From: Nocardia sp.
GTDB taxonomy: Bacteria > Actinomycetota > Actinomycetes > Mycobacteriales > Mycobacteriaceae
Direction: 5' to 3'
Assembly (NCBI GenBank): GCA_013361595.1
Contig: JABFXT010000573.1
Coordinates: 1 to 5,350, forward strand
DNA: 5,350 nt
Under the pieces are notes generated by a model, which saw only the letters and a program-made list of their open reading frames with translations, had not been told where the DNA came from and made no database searches. Numbering within the stretch: position 1 is the first letter of the stretch; the number at the start of each line of letters is the position of its first letter. Position numbers and translations under genes: made by a program. Shown here in pieces: positions 5,342 through 5,350 of this stretch.

Positions 5342-5350
5342 ATGCCGGAT
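5342..5350 (+). CDS. Start of a truncated divergent gene (probable, leaderless)
   Basis: Only ATG-CCG-GAT (Met-Pro-Asp) is visible before the window ends. The call rests on context: a -10-like TAGGCT at the distance expected for a leaderless mRNA, and position in a 156-base divergent gap opposite the acyl-CoA dehydrogenase. Given the repressor-type dyads in that gap, a TetR-like regulator is a reasonable guess, but nothing in three codons shows it. Confidence 0.45.

Overview
The window is very GC-rich, uses GC-ending codons and strong purine-rich Shine-Dalgarno (SD) sequences, and has one probable leaderless start. It encodes families typical of actinomycetes: DUF7144 membrane proteins and an ACAD10/11-like acyl-CoA dehydrogenase. 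This points to a mycolic-acid actinomycete such as Nocardia or a relative. The genus is an inference from style and protein families, not a match I could run. I see no rRNA, tRNA, CRISPR array, insertion sequence or phage gene.

Layout. Bases 102-2019 carry two + strand genes 145 bases apart: a MerR-family regulator and a two-domain cupin resembling oxalate decarboxylase. A perfect 10-base inverted repeat covers the regulator's own SD. Bases 2044-3644 hold three small membrane-protein genes: two DUF7144 paralogues on the - strand flank a + strand gene for an unrecognised protein with about five membrane segments. Bases 3645-3979 have no convincing gene but contain a near-perfect terminator-type hairpin about 30 bases past the end of the next gene. 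Bases 3980-5185 (- strand) encode an acyl-CoA dehydrogenase. Its upstream region has a consensus -35 box and two tandem 13-base dyads. At 5342 a divergent + strand gene probably begins, leaderless and cut off by the window edge.

How the genes may work together. The MerR and cupin genes may form a regulator-target pair. The dehydrogenase appears to be controlled by a repressor binding the tandem dyads, and the truncated divergent gene is a natural candidate for that repressor; only three of its codons are visible. The DUF7144 pair with the membrane gene between them looks like a small membrane or envelope locus of unknown role. I found no clear novel multi-gene system. The strongest non-gene signals are the tandem dyads at 5226-5250, the SD-covering dyad at 74-101, and the 3920-3948 hairpin, whose T-rich tail points the unexpected way.
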